From: Arctopsyche grandis
Taxonomy: Eukaryota; Arthropoda; Insecta; Trichoptera; Hydropsychidae
Direction of reading: 5' to 3'
Assembly (NCBI RefSeq): GCF_051622035.1
Contig: NC_135357.1
Location: 14,755,001 to 14,819,000 of the forward strand
DNA: 64,000 bases
Part shown: positions 24,941-34,745 of the stretch, one piece after another
Position numbering within the stretch: the first letter of the stretch is position 1
How the letters are laid out: every line of letters begins with the position of its first letter
The notes under the pieces: generated by a model
The model's input: only the letters and a program-made list of their open reading frames with translations
Told to the model about the DNA's origin: nothing
The model's database searches: none
Translations under genes and position numbers: made by a program

Positions 24941-25304
24941 GCAGCAGCATGGCTTGGTGGTTGGGCTATTGTCTAGCACTGGGTTCGATCCCGTGACTTG
25001 ACATCGATTGAAATGAATTTATTCTGAGTATATCTGTAATGCTGCTGGTCATACTTGGATATTTGTGACTTCAGGTCGATCGTTTCCTATCAGAAACGTT
25101 GAAACGGTTCCTCGATTAAATTGACTGGAAACCTTCCTACCACTATTTGAGTATGATTAATGTGCAATCAAATTTATGTACAAGCTAAAATTCATAGATG
25201 TCTCGTTAATTTCTAGTTTTCAGTGTCTCGTAATTCAGCGACTTATATAATAAAAATGCTGTTTGTTTGTAATTGGCCAAGAAGGCACATTGGGGTTTAC
25301 CTGT
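24941..25304 (+). mobile_element. SINE-1 family, diverged copy
   Basis: Head GCAGCAGCATGGCTTGGTGG, B box GGTTCGATCCC near 24981, body CTGCTGGTCATACTTGG and GATCGTTTCCTATCAGAAAC, then the CGACTTATATAATAAAAATG block and the tail GGCCAAGAAGGCACATTGGG. The tail hairpin's second arm is missing and replaced by an unrelated perfect hairpin (25305-25350). Confidence 0.8.
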
Positions 25305-25350
25305 TTATGATATACATAGATAAATATACATTTATCTATGTATATCATAA
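25305..25350. repeat. Perfect 21-bp hairpin at SINE 3' end
   Basis: Left arm TTATGATATACATAGATAAA(T), loop ATAC, then the exact complement. It begins where the SINE tail should have its second arm. Probably a template-switch product rather than a functional RNA. Confidence 0.8.
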
Positions 25351-25721
25351 AATAAATCTGAACTTATAATATGTTTATCATGAACCGTAGAGGCTAGCGT
25401 AGAAGGTATCAACATGTCCGAGATGAATATATATTTTGAGTTTTCTCTTTACAAATGATACTCTAACTTCCAAGGCGAAAAATCTTATTTTTTATCGCAT
25501 ATGAAATATGTAATATAAAATATGACAGAAATTAATAATGATAAAGAAAAATACCACATCATATCTCGATGTATCATAAAGACTAGTTGCATATATTTTC
25601 ACTGGTTGCTACGTGTTTAAATAGACAAGATGAAAGTAAGAAATAATGATTTGGTTTTATTGACTATAATTAGCACATATGTATACATGTATACATAATA
25701 ACCATCATCATCTCAAACCAT
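25351..25721. other. AT-rich intergenic, nothing recognised
   Basis: No open frame, element end or RNA gene is seen here. Confidence 0.4.
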
Positions 25722-26075
25722 TCGCCATTCACTGTTGTAAGTAGATGTCTCCAACACGTCTCCATTCGTCTCTGTTTTGCGTAACTCTCATACATCTAAC
25801 CCTCATTTTCTTATTTCGTTTCATCTTCCTTGCGGCCTTCTTTTGAACCTTTTACATTCTCTTAGGTACCGCTCCAGCACTAATTTTGTCCATCTTTGAT
25901 CTATTATTTTAGCTATGTGCCCATTTCCATTTCAATGTGTTCACCCTATCCACTATATCTATTACCCTTTTCACACTTCTTACCCACGTATTCCGTTTCC
26001 TATCTCTCTTTGTTATGCCTAACATACAGCGTCCTATACACTTTTTAAGGCATTGGATTTTGTTTAACATTTTGA
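25722..26075 (-). pseudogene. RTE-like LINE, C-terminal fragment
   Basis: On the minus strand the frame reads RCMLGITKRDRKRNTWVRS near 26040, then KWxWA(H)IAKIIDQRWTK, and finally RVTQNRDEWRRVGD in the last third. These are the conserved C-terminal blocks of a LINE lineage in which polymerase is followed by KWQWAGHxAR and a VAQDRxEWRxxGEA motif. Several stops and substitutions make it dead. Two further fragments of this lineage are at 45890-46060 and 55995-56322. Confidence 0.75.
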
Positions 26076-27479
26076 CGTTTAATGTCTAAGTTTCATATAC
26101 ACATATATATATATACATCATCACTGGCAAAACACATTGAATAAAGTACATATTTATATATAAATATAATATGCATTTGTTACATAAAATTTTAAATTAT
26201 TAGGTACTGATTTTTAGTGTTAATATAATTATACATATATGTAATTACATACATATCAAAATTGAGAAAATCAAAAAGAAAATCATTCCCAGAATTGAAA
26301 CAATGTACCCATATAAAGCTGGGACTAAAAATAAGCACACATTTGTAAAAGTTTCGATGAATTTGCCGGTTATATGCATAAAATCGACCACTTCGATCCA
26401 ATTCGGTCTCGCACGACCCGAGACGAAGATATAACGCTATTTTTGCGTAAGCAGCGCACTTACGCAGTAATCGGATAGAAAGGAAAAGCGGTTAAATATC
26501 GGTTACGAGGCTGGCGGCCTTGTCCCCCAAAATGTGCCGACGCATCATCACAAGTCCGGACTTACGACGCGCGCACTTTTGCCGGTTTTGGCAATCTAAG
26601 CTCTATCCTACCGATTGCAACGGAAACCTGTTGGCTATACCAAGTCGTTACCCAAACAATCACACACGTGAATGAAAATACTCATTTTCTTCCTCAGATA
26701 TATAATATATACGATATTTCTGTTATTCGACCCCAAATTCCCATACTATTACATCTAAAGTTTATCTAACGAAATATTGTTTAATAAAACATGCATCCAA
26801 TTTTTGTTAATCAATGCATTAAAAGAAAACAGCGTTCAGCCCTTTACAACATAAATATTGATTTTTGTTCATAGTTATAATGTGCATGTGTGTGTAAAAA
26901 GCTCGATGAAGCAATAATTCACGCACGTATCGCATACAACGCCATAATTCACGTTCATGTCAGACGTAAACGTTATAATAATGCGGATACAACGTATTTC
27001 CATAAATCTACTATGCTAAAATACAGAGTGTATAATTAATTTTGAATTTAAACTTATTTTCATCCTGTTAAAAGTTGAGGAAATTATAGCTTGAATCCTT
27101 ACACATATGTACATATGATATACATACATATGTAGGTATATGAATGTACCTTAAATCAAATGTTTATTAAAAATCTGTCATCAATTCATTCATATATTGA
27201 AGTCATAAGAAAAATCCTTTTCTTATCGATATTTCGTGGATGTACATAGTGTAAGAATCTTCACTTTGCGTATGTGACGGAAAACATAATTTTTCTACTA
27301 TTGTTTTAATTATTTTATTTTATTTACCAAATATAATGTTAATGTGCGCTGTTTTTTATTATAAAAAGTTTCAAAATAGTTCGAACAAATAAAATAAGTA
27401 TTGGAAAAATCAAGTTTTCCATTGCAAACTTTTTCATTTTACTCTAGTGTTACAAAAAAAATATTAGTGTATAAAATTT
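26076..27479. other. Intergenic with GC-balanced island at 26390-26660
   Basis: The island contains AAATGTGCCGACGCATCATC, shared with 23173-23192, and CGACGCGCGCACTTTTGCCG. Its flanks are AT-rich. No gene is supported. Confidence 0.35.
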
Positions 27480-27890
27480 ATAATTTCTGTAACATTTTGA
27501 GCCGATAATAAAATCCAAAAACTTAAAAAAAGAGGACACCTATAAGAGGAGGTACCATTTCCAATCAACTTTTACCATTTCCAAAAAAACTTACGTCGTG
27601 TTGATAAGCATTTCAGTAACCGATACTAAGTTTCAGTTCGATAGGACTAATTGCGTTCAAAAAAATTCCAAAATACACAGGCACGCACTCCCTTTTTCTA
27701 GATCATGAAACCGTGATCAGTGATCGATTTTGAATTTGAATCAGTCAAAATCTCGACTTTAAATTTTCGCGTGTTGTCAAAACTTCATATTTTGTTACTA
27801 CGTACGTATTATATGTATGTAGATACAGTAAATATTACTTCACATATTGAGTCACAGTCGTTATCATTAAACCAAAAAATGCTAATATCT
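27480..27890 (-). repeat. Repeat family F, minus-strand copy
   Basis: On the minus strand it matches 42220-43300: TGATCACGGTTTCATGATCT, the TCTAGAAAAAG-type block, CATTTCC/GGTACCTCCTCTTATA and AATCGATCACTGATCACGG. The 87-codon plus frame at 27720-27983 is a by-product. Confidence 0.65.
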
Positions 27891-28000
27891 ATATGTAGTT
27901 CGAATGGGGAGGGGTTTAAAAGAACTAAAAGAAAAACTAATTTAATCAAGTCATATCTTGCATTACACAAATCCAAGTACTAGATAGATATCTATGTATG

Positions 28001-28448
28001 GGTAAAAGTGTGACAGCGTACGGAAATATTCCACATATTGCGAATGGAATATACACGCATTCGTTTGTGGTTCAATACAATTATTTCATCTAAATATGAA
28101 TCAAAACGGGCACGCGTTGTGCCAAATTGACGCCTCATCTTTCTTTTCACACGCATCCACATATTTTACACATTTTGCGTATGTATTTCACTATCATTTG
28201 GATCCACGAAATTATTACCACTTTTACCGGAATTCGGAATATTTCCATACGCTGCCCAACCGTCCGAAATTATATGCGAACCAGGCAGTACATGTCGGAG
28301 CATTTGGTCGGGTAAAAGTCGAGTTAATTCGGGGCACGGCAATACTATTGGCATCGCAAAGAGTAGCCAATCACAGGAAGGAACGGGTCAACCGAGCCTC
28401 CCTTCCGACCTAGCGGTCTCCGCCCTGTCGAGAATTCACACTTTTACC
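28001..28448. mobile_element. Merlin-like foldback element, copy B, 448 bp, with 8-bp target duplication
   Basis: Starts GGTAAAAGTGTGACAGCGTA and ends GAATTCACACTTTTACC. TATGTATG flanks both sides (27993-28000, 28449-28456), though it is a simple sequence. Most of the left arm is deleted compared with copy A: it jumps from the terminus straight to CAGCGTACGGAAATATTCC. The centre carries the transposase part HTQNVENMW...DSYLDEF on the minus strand and the right arm is complete. Confidence 0.75.
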
Positions 28449-28684
28449 TATGTATGTATGTATGTACATGGATTTGACAAATTTAAAATATTTAATATTT
28501 TTACAATTTTACCATTCACTTATTTTAAAATTCAAAATTAAATTTTCACATAAAAACATATCTCATGTATCTATGTATGTATTGGTTAGCACGTGGGTGG
28601 TTCGAATCATATTACATTACGATAAACTCAATACCTTCATGGCATGTGCGATCATAATCAAATGCTCCGAATATATTATATATT
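28449..28684. other. AT-rich spacer with tRNA-like phrase
   Basis: A short phrase TTGGTTAGCACGTGGGTGGTTCGAATCAT near 28583-28611, given here as TTGGTTAGCACGTGGG plus GGTTCGAATC, resembles SINE A- and B-box regions but is too short to call. Confidence 0.3.
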
Positions 28685-29812
28685 TAGGGCCCTTGTTATT
28701 CAATTTATTTGTAAATGATATTAGTATTAAACTGGTCAATTGTCGTTTCTCACAATACGCTGATGATTTAAAGCTCTATTTGAGTCTCGATTCTGAACGT
28801 TCTTTTACAAGATGATCTTAATGCTCTTCATGATTGGTCGTTAACCAACTGTTTGCCTCTTAATGTCCCCAAGTGCAAGGTTATGTGTTACTCCAGATCC
28901 AGATCCACCCCCGATAGTACCTTTCAATATCTTGTTGGTAACTTTTTATTGAACTGGATCGATTCAACTGTTGATCTTGGGGTTGCATTCCAGAGTGACC
29001 TAAATTTCTCTGTTCATATCGACTCTGTGTGTTCCTCTGCCTCACGAATGCTTGGGTTTATCTTTCGTAATTCTCGACACTACCAAAATACCGCTGTTTT
29101 GAGATTGCTGTACAATGCTCTAGTTAGGAGTATCTTGGAATACGCCTCTATAATCTGGAATCCTTACACTAAGTCTCTATCTGTGAAGCTTGAACTTGTC
29201 CAAAAAAGATTTCTCAGACTGCTTTATATGGAGCAATATGGGATTTACCCATACTTATTTCCTTCAAAATTCGTCATGGGTATGGTCGGCTACACTTTTC
29301 TTGACCACAGGAGGAGTGTTGCCCTCATCAAGTTCTTGTTTTCCATATTTAGAGGCTGTATCTACTGTTCGTCTATCCTGGCTGAGTTGGGCCTTCATGC
29401 TCCAGAGAGTGTGATATGGACCCGCCATCGTCCTATTTTTCACACTCCTTTGGCTAGAGCTGTGGCATTTAGTTATTCTCCCATTCCTCGCGGCCTCCGT
29501 TTCTTAAATTCACTGGATGGTGCCATTGACATTTGTCACGTCTCTCTTCATTCTCTGCACCACTTCCTAAGTTATGGAGGTCGCGACCATTTAGAAAGGT
29601 TGAGTTAGTGTTTATAATTATGACTTTATTATGATTTCATGTTTTATTTAATTATCCTTTCCTTATTTAATTTGTATATATAATTTGATTATTTAACTTG
29701 TATTTTTTCCTATTGTACTTCTTAATATTTTTAGCACACTCGTCGCTTTGGAGCAATCTGTTAGATGAGTGTGCCTAATTAATTGATTTTGTAAAATAAA
29801 ATAAAATAAAAT
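28685..29812 (+). pseudogene. Jockey/CR1-like LINE, 3' half of ORF2 and 3' UTR (copy 1)
   Basis: The frame opens with GPLLFNLFVNDI and QYADDLKLYL: the last two are the catalytic YADD motif of reverse transcriptase. A one-base shift near 28812 separates it from the 251-codon frame 28853-29608, which has LNVPKCKVM, STVDLGVAFQSDL, HIDSVCSSASRMLGFIFRN, LYNALVRSILEYASIIWNP and a C-terminal LHSLHHFLSYGGRDHLERL. This is the polymerase thumb and C-terminal part of jockey-superfamily LINEs. The 3' UTR ends with the hairpin GCACACTC...GAGTGTGC (29735-29776) and an (AAAAT)n tail. It is 5'-truncated within the polymerase. A second, more damaged copy is at 50745-52175. Confidence 0.85.
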
Positions 29813-29884
29813 TTACGACTCGAAAACCGTTTCAATTATATTTTCAAAAAATTTCCATATTTGTAGGTATTATATATCTTCTTC

Positions 29885-30502
29885 TTGTTAATGCCTTGTC
29901 CGCATCCGGACGTTGGCGACCACCTCGTCGATTATTTGAATATATCCGCATCGGTCTTCAGCGGCTCGGAACACCTCTTCGGCGCTCATATCGGTCCACA
30001 TGCGCATGTTTCGAAGCCAAGATAACTTTTTCCTGCCAACCCATTTTTTTCCTTCTATTTTCCCCATGGTTATCAAACGGAGAAATTCGTATTTTGGACC
30101 CCGTATCATGTGTCCGAGGTACTCCATCTTTCTCCGCTTGATGACAGAAACAAGTTCCCTGCCTCTCCCCATCATGCCGAGGACAGCTTCGTTTGATATC
30201 TTTTTGGTCCACGGAATCTTCAGCATACGCCTATAGACCCACATCTCAAAAGCTTCAATGCGGCTGATCATCTTGGTTTTCAGAGTCCACGTCTCACATC
30301 CGTGTAGTAATACTGTCCAGACGTAGCTCTTCGCGAATCTCAACCGCGTATTAAGATTGAGATGCTTGTTTGTAAGCGCCGCCTTCATTTTTACAAATGC
30401 TGTTCTAGCCATCTCGATGCGGATTCTTAAATCTTCATCTGGGTTCATCTCTTCATTCAGCCAGGTACCCAGGTATTTGAATCTTTTTACTTTTTCTATC
30501 AT
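29885..30502 (-). pseudogene. Endonuclease-type LINE, C-terminal fragment of 204 codons
   Basis: An open minus-strand frame: VKRFKYLGTWLNEEMNPDED, IRIEMARTAFVKMKAAL, YVWTVLLHGCETWTL, IEAFEMWVYRRMLKIPWTKK, RRKMEYLGHMIRGPKYEFL and GKIEGKKWVGRKKLSWLRNM. These are the standard C-terminal blocks of a reverse transcriptase of insect LINEs (RTE/R4-like group). It is intact from the post-polymerase region to the end but has no polymerase or endonuclease domain here, so it is a 5'-truncated insertion. A TTCTTCTTC-type tail marks the 3' end near 29878. The fragment at 40570-41250 is from the same lineage but degraded. Confidence 0.85.
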
Positions 30503-30689
30503 CTTTTTTTATTATATATAGTAACGATCAAATTTAACAAAGTACCGTCACACTATCAGAAAGCTCCAAAGAGCGACTAACCAACTTGCAGACGTCTGAT
30601 ATGATAATATCGTTAAGGCAACGACGCAACTTTAAAATGCACGATTAATTAAAAAGCGAACGATTACATAATAATACTGCAGCTATGTA

Positions 30690-30930
30690 ATTGGATAAAA
30701 TCCCCCGATGGATAAGGCGGCGAAAAATAAACACTCTGTATACACATCGGCCGGAGCTTTCACGTGATGGTGAGCTTTTACGGTGGGCGTGTCTTGCGCC
30801 AGCGTCGGCCAATCAGAGCGCAGCAGCCCGCGTCAAAGGCTCCGCCGCAAAAAGCCGTCGTAGCCTCTACAGTCTACACCCTGCACACAAAACAACTATA
30901 CGCATACACCCACACCACTATTATGTGTAT
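30690..30930. other. GC-rich island with CCAAT motif
   Basis: About 240 bases of higher GC. It contains GTCGGCCAATCAGAGCGC near 30804-30821, a good CCAAT-box context. Two short plus-strand frames overlap in different phases without domains. Could be a promoter or enhancer island. Confidence 0.3.
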
Positions 30931-31032
30931 GTACATCCTATATTACAATAATAATATTGCGACGCATTTGAAAATCGATACAGAACTACAGCCATGTTGT
31001 TGTGATCAATGCCGAGGTAGTAGTGTTATATC

Positions 31033-32447
31033 CAGTGGTGTAGTCGGGCCAGGTCACCGCCCTGGTACTTTGATATAAAAAATTGTTTATCGAGTACAAT
31101 TAAAAAATATTTTTGGTTATATTTCATATAAAATTTTGTAGGGAAAAGTCGGAATTATCGACAGGGTGGACCCTCTAGGCTCGGTCGACCCGCTCCTTCC
31201 TGTCATTGGCTACTTTTTGCGATGCCAATAGTATTTCCGTGCCCTGAATTAACTCGACTTTTACCTGATGAAATACTCCGACATATACTGCCTGGTTCGC
31301 ATATAATTTCGGACGGTTTGGCAGCGTACGGAAATATTCCACATATTGCGAATGGAATGGAATACACGCATTCGTTTGTGGTTTAATTACAAATTCATCC
31401 CAATATGAATCAGAACGGCCAAGCGTTGTGTCAATTTGACGCCTCATCTTTCTTTTCACACGCATCCACTTATTTTCCACATTTTGCGTATGTATTTGCG
31501 TACTATTACCAGAATTCGGAATATTTCCGTATGCTGCCCATCCGTCAGAAATTATATGCGAACCAGGCAGTATATGTCGGAGTATTTCGTCAGGTAAATA
31601 AACAGTAGATTCAATCCAGTTCAATTCAGAGTTAAGGAATTACAACCACTTTTTCCGAATTCCGGTAAAAGTTGTTATAATTTCGTGGATCCAAATGATA
31701 GTGAAATACATACGCAAAATGTGGAAAATATGTGGATGCGTGTGAAAAGAAAGATGAGGCGTCAATTTGGCACAACGCGTGCCCGTTTTGATTCATATTT
31801 AGATGAATTTGTACTGAACCACAAACGAATGCGTGTATATTCCATTCGCAATATGTGGAATATTTCCGTACGCTGCCCAACCATCCGAAATTATATGCGA
31901 ACCAGGCAGTATATGTCGGAGTATTTCGTCAGGTAAAAGTCGAGTTAATTCAGAGCACGGAAATACTATTGGCATCGCAAAAGGTAGCCAATGACAGGAA
32001 GGAGCGGGTCGACCGGGCCTAGAGGGTCCACCCTGTCGATAATTCCGACTTTTACCCCAAATTTTGTGAACAGACTGGTTTTAATATGTGGTGACTACAG
32101 CCATATCCTAACTCAAATGCTCATTTGAGTGCAGAAAATATTTTTTAAACAGCCAAATAACAATCCATTGAAAAAAAATTATAGACACTGAATGAACGAT
32201 CGGATAAGAACCCAAACTTTGTCACACGACAAAATCGATTCCGAACTAAGAAGTAGTTAGTTAAAAATCATAATCCTTAATTAGACACTTTGATTGAGTT
32301 TTTAAGTTAATTAGCATTTGATTTTTTTTATAAATATTTGCACTACCAATATTAGGATACATATTTTTGAATAACGAAAAAAGCGGGGAGGGGGTCGTTA
32401 AAATTAAACACCGACCTGGTACTTTTTTATTTAGCACTACACCACTG
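31033..32447. mobile_element. Non-autonomous hAT-like element split by a Merlin-like insertion
   Basis: Left end CAGTGGTGTAGTCGGGCC, right end CACTACACCACTG. The 8-base direct repeat GTTATATC flanks it exactly (31025-31032, 32448-32455). Inside, 31140-32058 is a separate Merlin-like insertion with its own 9-base duplication; without it the hAT element is about 490 bp. The phrases CCCTGGTACTTT near its left end and CCTGGTACTTTTTT near its right end also pair or repeat. No coding capacity. Confidence 0.85.
31140..32058. mobile_element. Merlin-like double element carrying a LINE fragment (copy C), 919 bp
   Basis: The 9-base repeat AAATTTTGT flanks it (31131-31139, 32059-32067); ends are AGGGAAAAGTCGG and CCGACTTTTACCCC. 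It consists of one Merlin unit (31140 to about 31603), about 30 bp from the jockey-like LINE (about 31607-31640: CAGTAGATTCAATCCAGTTC and following), then a second unit in the opposite sense (to 32058). The 149-codon minus frame 31175-31624 fuses LINE residues NWIESTV to Merlin transposase residues LPDEILRHILPGSHIISDGW and HTQNVENKW. The plus frame 31685-31936 has DPNDSEIHTQNVENMWMRVK and DSYLDEFVLNHK. Because the outer target repeat is intact, the double unit moved as a single piece. Confidence 0.8.
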
Positions 32448-32455
32448 GTTATATC

Positions 32456-34025
32456 AATAACGGTTTTAAGCCTGCTTGTCTGTCTTGCCTTCAATTTTAA
32501 ATCGTCATCATATATATAATTTCGCTATTCCGTCTGTATCTGTGTGTCTGTCTCTCTGAAATTACGCTCGCCGTACTATTAAGGCGAAATCACACAGTGG
32601 TGAATGTGGCCCGTGGTTTTTTTTAGATAGTTTTAAACATATAGAAAAAATGTGACGTTCATGGCACGCATGCATGGCACACGTCCTTTAAAAACGACAC
32701 TTTTGACCTATATCGTTGAAATTGTATTGTGGTATTTATCCTTGTAAACATAGAATGAATTCAAGACGATAAACGATATATAATAATAATAATTATTATT
32801 TTTAGTTGTTTGTGTATATATATGTTTTGTTTTTGTTATGTCTAATTTATTATTTTGTTTCTTGTCTTTTCTGTTATATTTTTGACCATTGTGGCGCATT
32901 AGGAATTCCTGTAATGCTACAACGGTCCAAACTTTAAATAAATAAATAAATAAATCCTTGCTTGACAGTGATCTATACCAAAATGACCCTTTGGACCATT
33001 TTAGGTCAATTTTGTGGTTGATATTATTTTGGTATAAATGCATTTATCGTTTGTAGGTATTTCATAGTATTATTATGTACATACTAGTGTTGTACCCGAT
33101 GACATATCATCGGGTGTTGGCATATTATGTTATTAAATAAAAAAAATTAAAATAAATGTGTGTTGTCATGTGCTCATTAAAAATGTGTTGGTCATGTGCT
33201 CGATCCTCACGAGATCAAATTTTATTCAAATACCTAAAAGATATTTGAAAAAAATATATAATTCAATATTTATATATATTTAATTCAATATTTATATATA
33301 TTTAATTCAATATTTATATTTAATTGTTTAATATGAAAAAAAGGTAAAAACTATGTACCTATCTACCTACATGTTAACAATATAAAACACCAATAGAAAA
33401 ATCAATTAATTAATAAATGAATTAAATAAATTGGCGAATACATGGCGGTAAATTATCTCCCAAGAGTAAGATTTGGTAGCAAATAGTATGTATATGGAAG
33501 TTTTTTTCTTTTGTTATTGTATTCGTATATGTATACGTTTTGGCAGTGGTTTGGCTGTGACATACATTGTATGTCGAATCAAAACAACTATTATATGTAG
33601 TACGGCGAGAGTTATCTCAGACAAACAGACTTCAAATCATAATATATAAATGATTTGAAGTATCTTAGGACTTAATTTATTCACATCAAATTCATCGCTT
33701 TTTATAAAAGTGACAGACCAAGTGATTTGTTTTGCAGTTTGTTTGACGATTTATCGTAGCATGGAGTTAGCTGTAGGTTTTTCCAAGACTCAAATACTAT
33801 TTTCAGGACTACGAGCCACAACGTACATAGCTCACTCTCCACGCCCCACCTGGGGGCAATTTGAAAATAATTGGGATGGGAGAAATGACAAAACTGTTAT
33901 TTGCGACATAGTTTTAGTTAGGAATTTCATTTTCCGAAATTAATTTTTGTGCTGCATTGAAAAATTTGAAAAATCAACAATAAATTAATTGTTATCTGTA
34001 CGAAATGCTAGAAAAAATCATATAC
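32456..34025. other. AT-rich intergenic with LINE 3' tail near 32815-32957
   Basis: 32885-32957 holds CATTAGGAATTCCTGTAATG followed by an (AAAT)n tail, like 7006-7050. A 9-bp hairpin ACCCGATGA/TCATCGGGT lies at 33094-33115. Three tandem copies of TTTATATATATTTAATTCAA occur near 33265-33325. Frames at 32708 (minus) and 33710 (plus) show no domain. Confidence 0.4.
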
Positions 34026-34078
34026 TTGAAGCTAGTTAGATGTTTCTCTTTTTATGAGAAGTATCTAACTAGCTTCAA
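34026..34078. repeat. 23-bp hairpin with 7-base loop
   Basis: TTGAAGCTAGTTAGATGTTT CTC pairs with GAGAAGTATCTAACTAGCTTCAA over 23 positions with two adjacent G-T type pairs; loop TTTTTAT. The stem is too short for a typical animal microRNA precursor unless the flanks add pairing, which they do not clearly do. Confidence 0.75.
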
Positions 34079-34439
34079 TACCTGGAAAAAATCATATTAT
34101 AGGGGAAGTTTAACAGTTTTATCAATTATATCAGTTTTTCTCCAAAAAGATCTGGATAATTTTTTTCGATGAAGTTCTGGATTATACAAAAATTTCTATG
34201 CAAAAAAACGCTACTGAACAATAATAATTTTAGTAATCAAAAACATTGAAACACAACTTATTGTAAAGTTGAAAACAAGAAAATTCTAAATACACATGAA
34301 TGAATCAACTATTAGAAACATTGAGGCAGTATTGATGGCTTATGATGGCTGTGTTAATGATTTATGACCTTTATTTATTTTTTTAAATTTGTCAGCTGTA
34401 TAATTTTAATGGAGGAACATGGAGGTTTTAGTTATATTG

Positions 34440-34745
34440 AATTGGGTCGTGGCTGAGTGAGCTAAAAAATGGTTGAGAATCACTGGGTTGAGAACCATCG
34501 TTTACCAGTAGAGAGGTCAAAGGTTTTAATCCCAACCGGAATTGAGTAATTATTCGATTTATATAGGCTGCTGACAAGATCTGGATGGTTGCTGTTTTAT
34601 AAAACTTCATGTCACAAATTCGAATTTGATCATTGTTAGATATATGAACCTACATTGTAGAATGTGTTTAGTATCCATGGTTGGGCCATAGGTGTCGCTT
34701 TGGAACAACCTGTTATGGCTCCTTTGGTAAAAATGAAAAATAAAT
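34440..34745 (+). mobile_element. SINE-2, tRNA-like head with jockey-LINE-like tail
   Basis: Near its start are GGTCGTGGCTGAGTGAGC (A-box-like) and AGAGGTCAAAGGTTTTAATC (B-box-like region). The 3' end has GGTGTCGCTTTGGAACAACC inside a small hairpin GCCATA...TATGGC, then TGAAAAATAAAT. The tail phrase matches CTCGTCGCTTTGGAGCAATC in the 3' UTR of the jockey-like LINE at 28685-29812, which also forms a hairpin. So it could have used that LINE for movement. Only one copy is seen, so boundaries are approximate. Confidence 0.5.

Noticed and set aside
24190..24979. Frames in the Merlin-like elements as host genes
   Set aside because: They are transposase fragments read through inverted arms, with parts in antisense.
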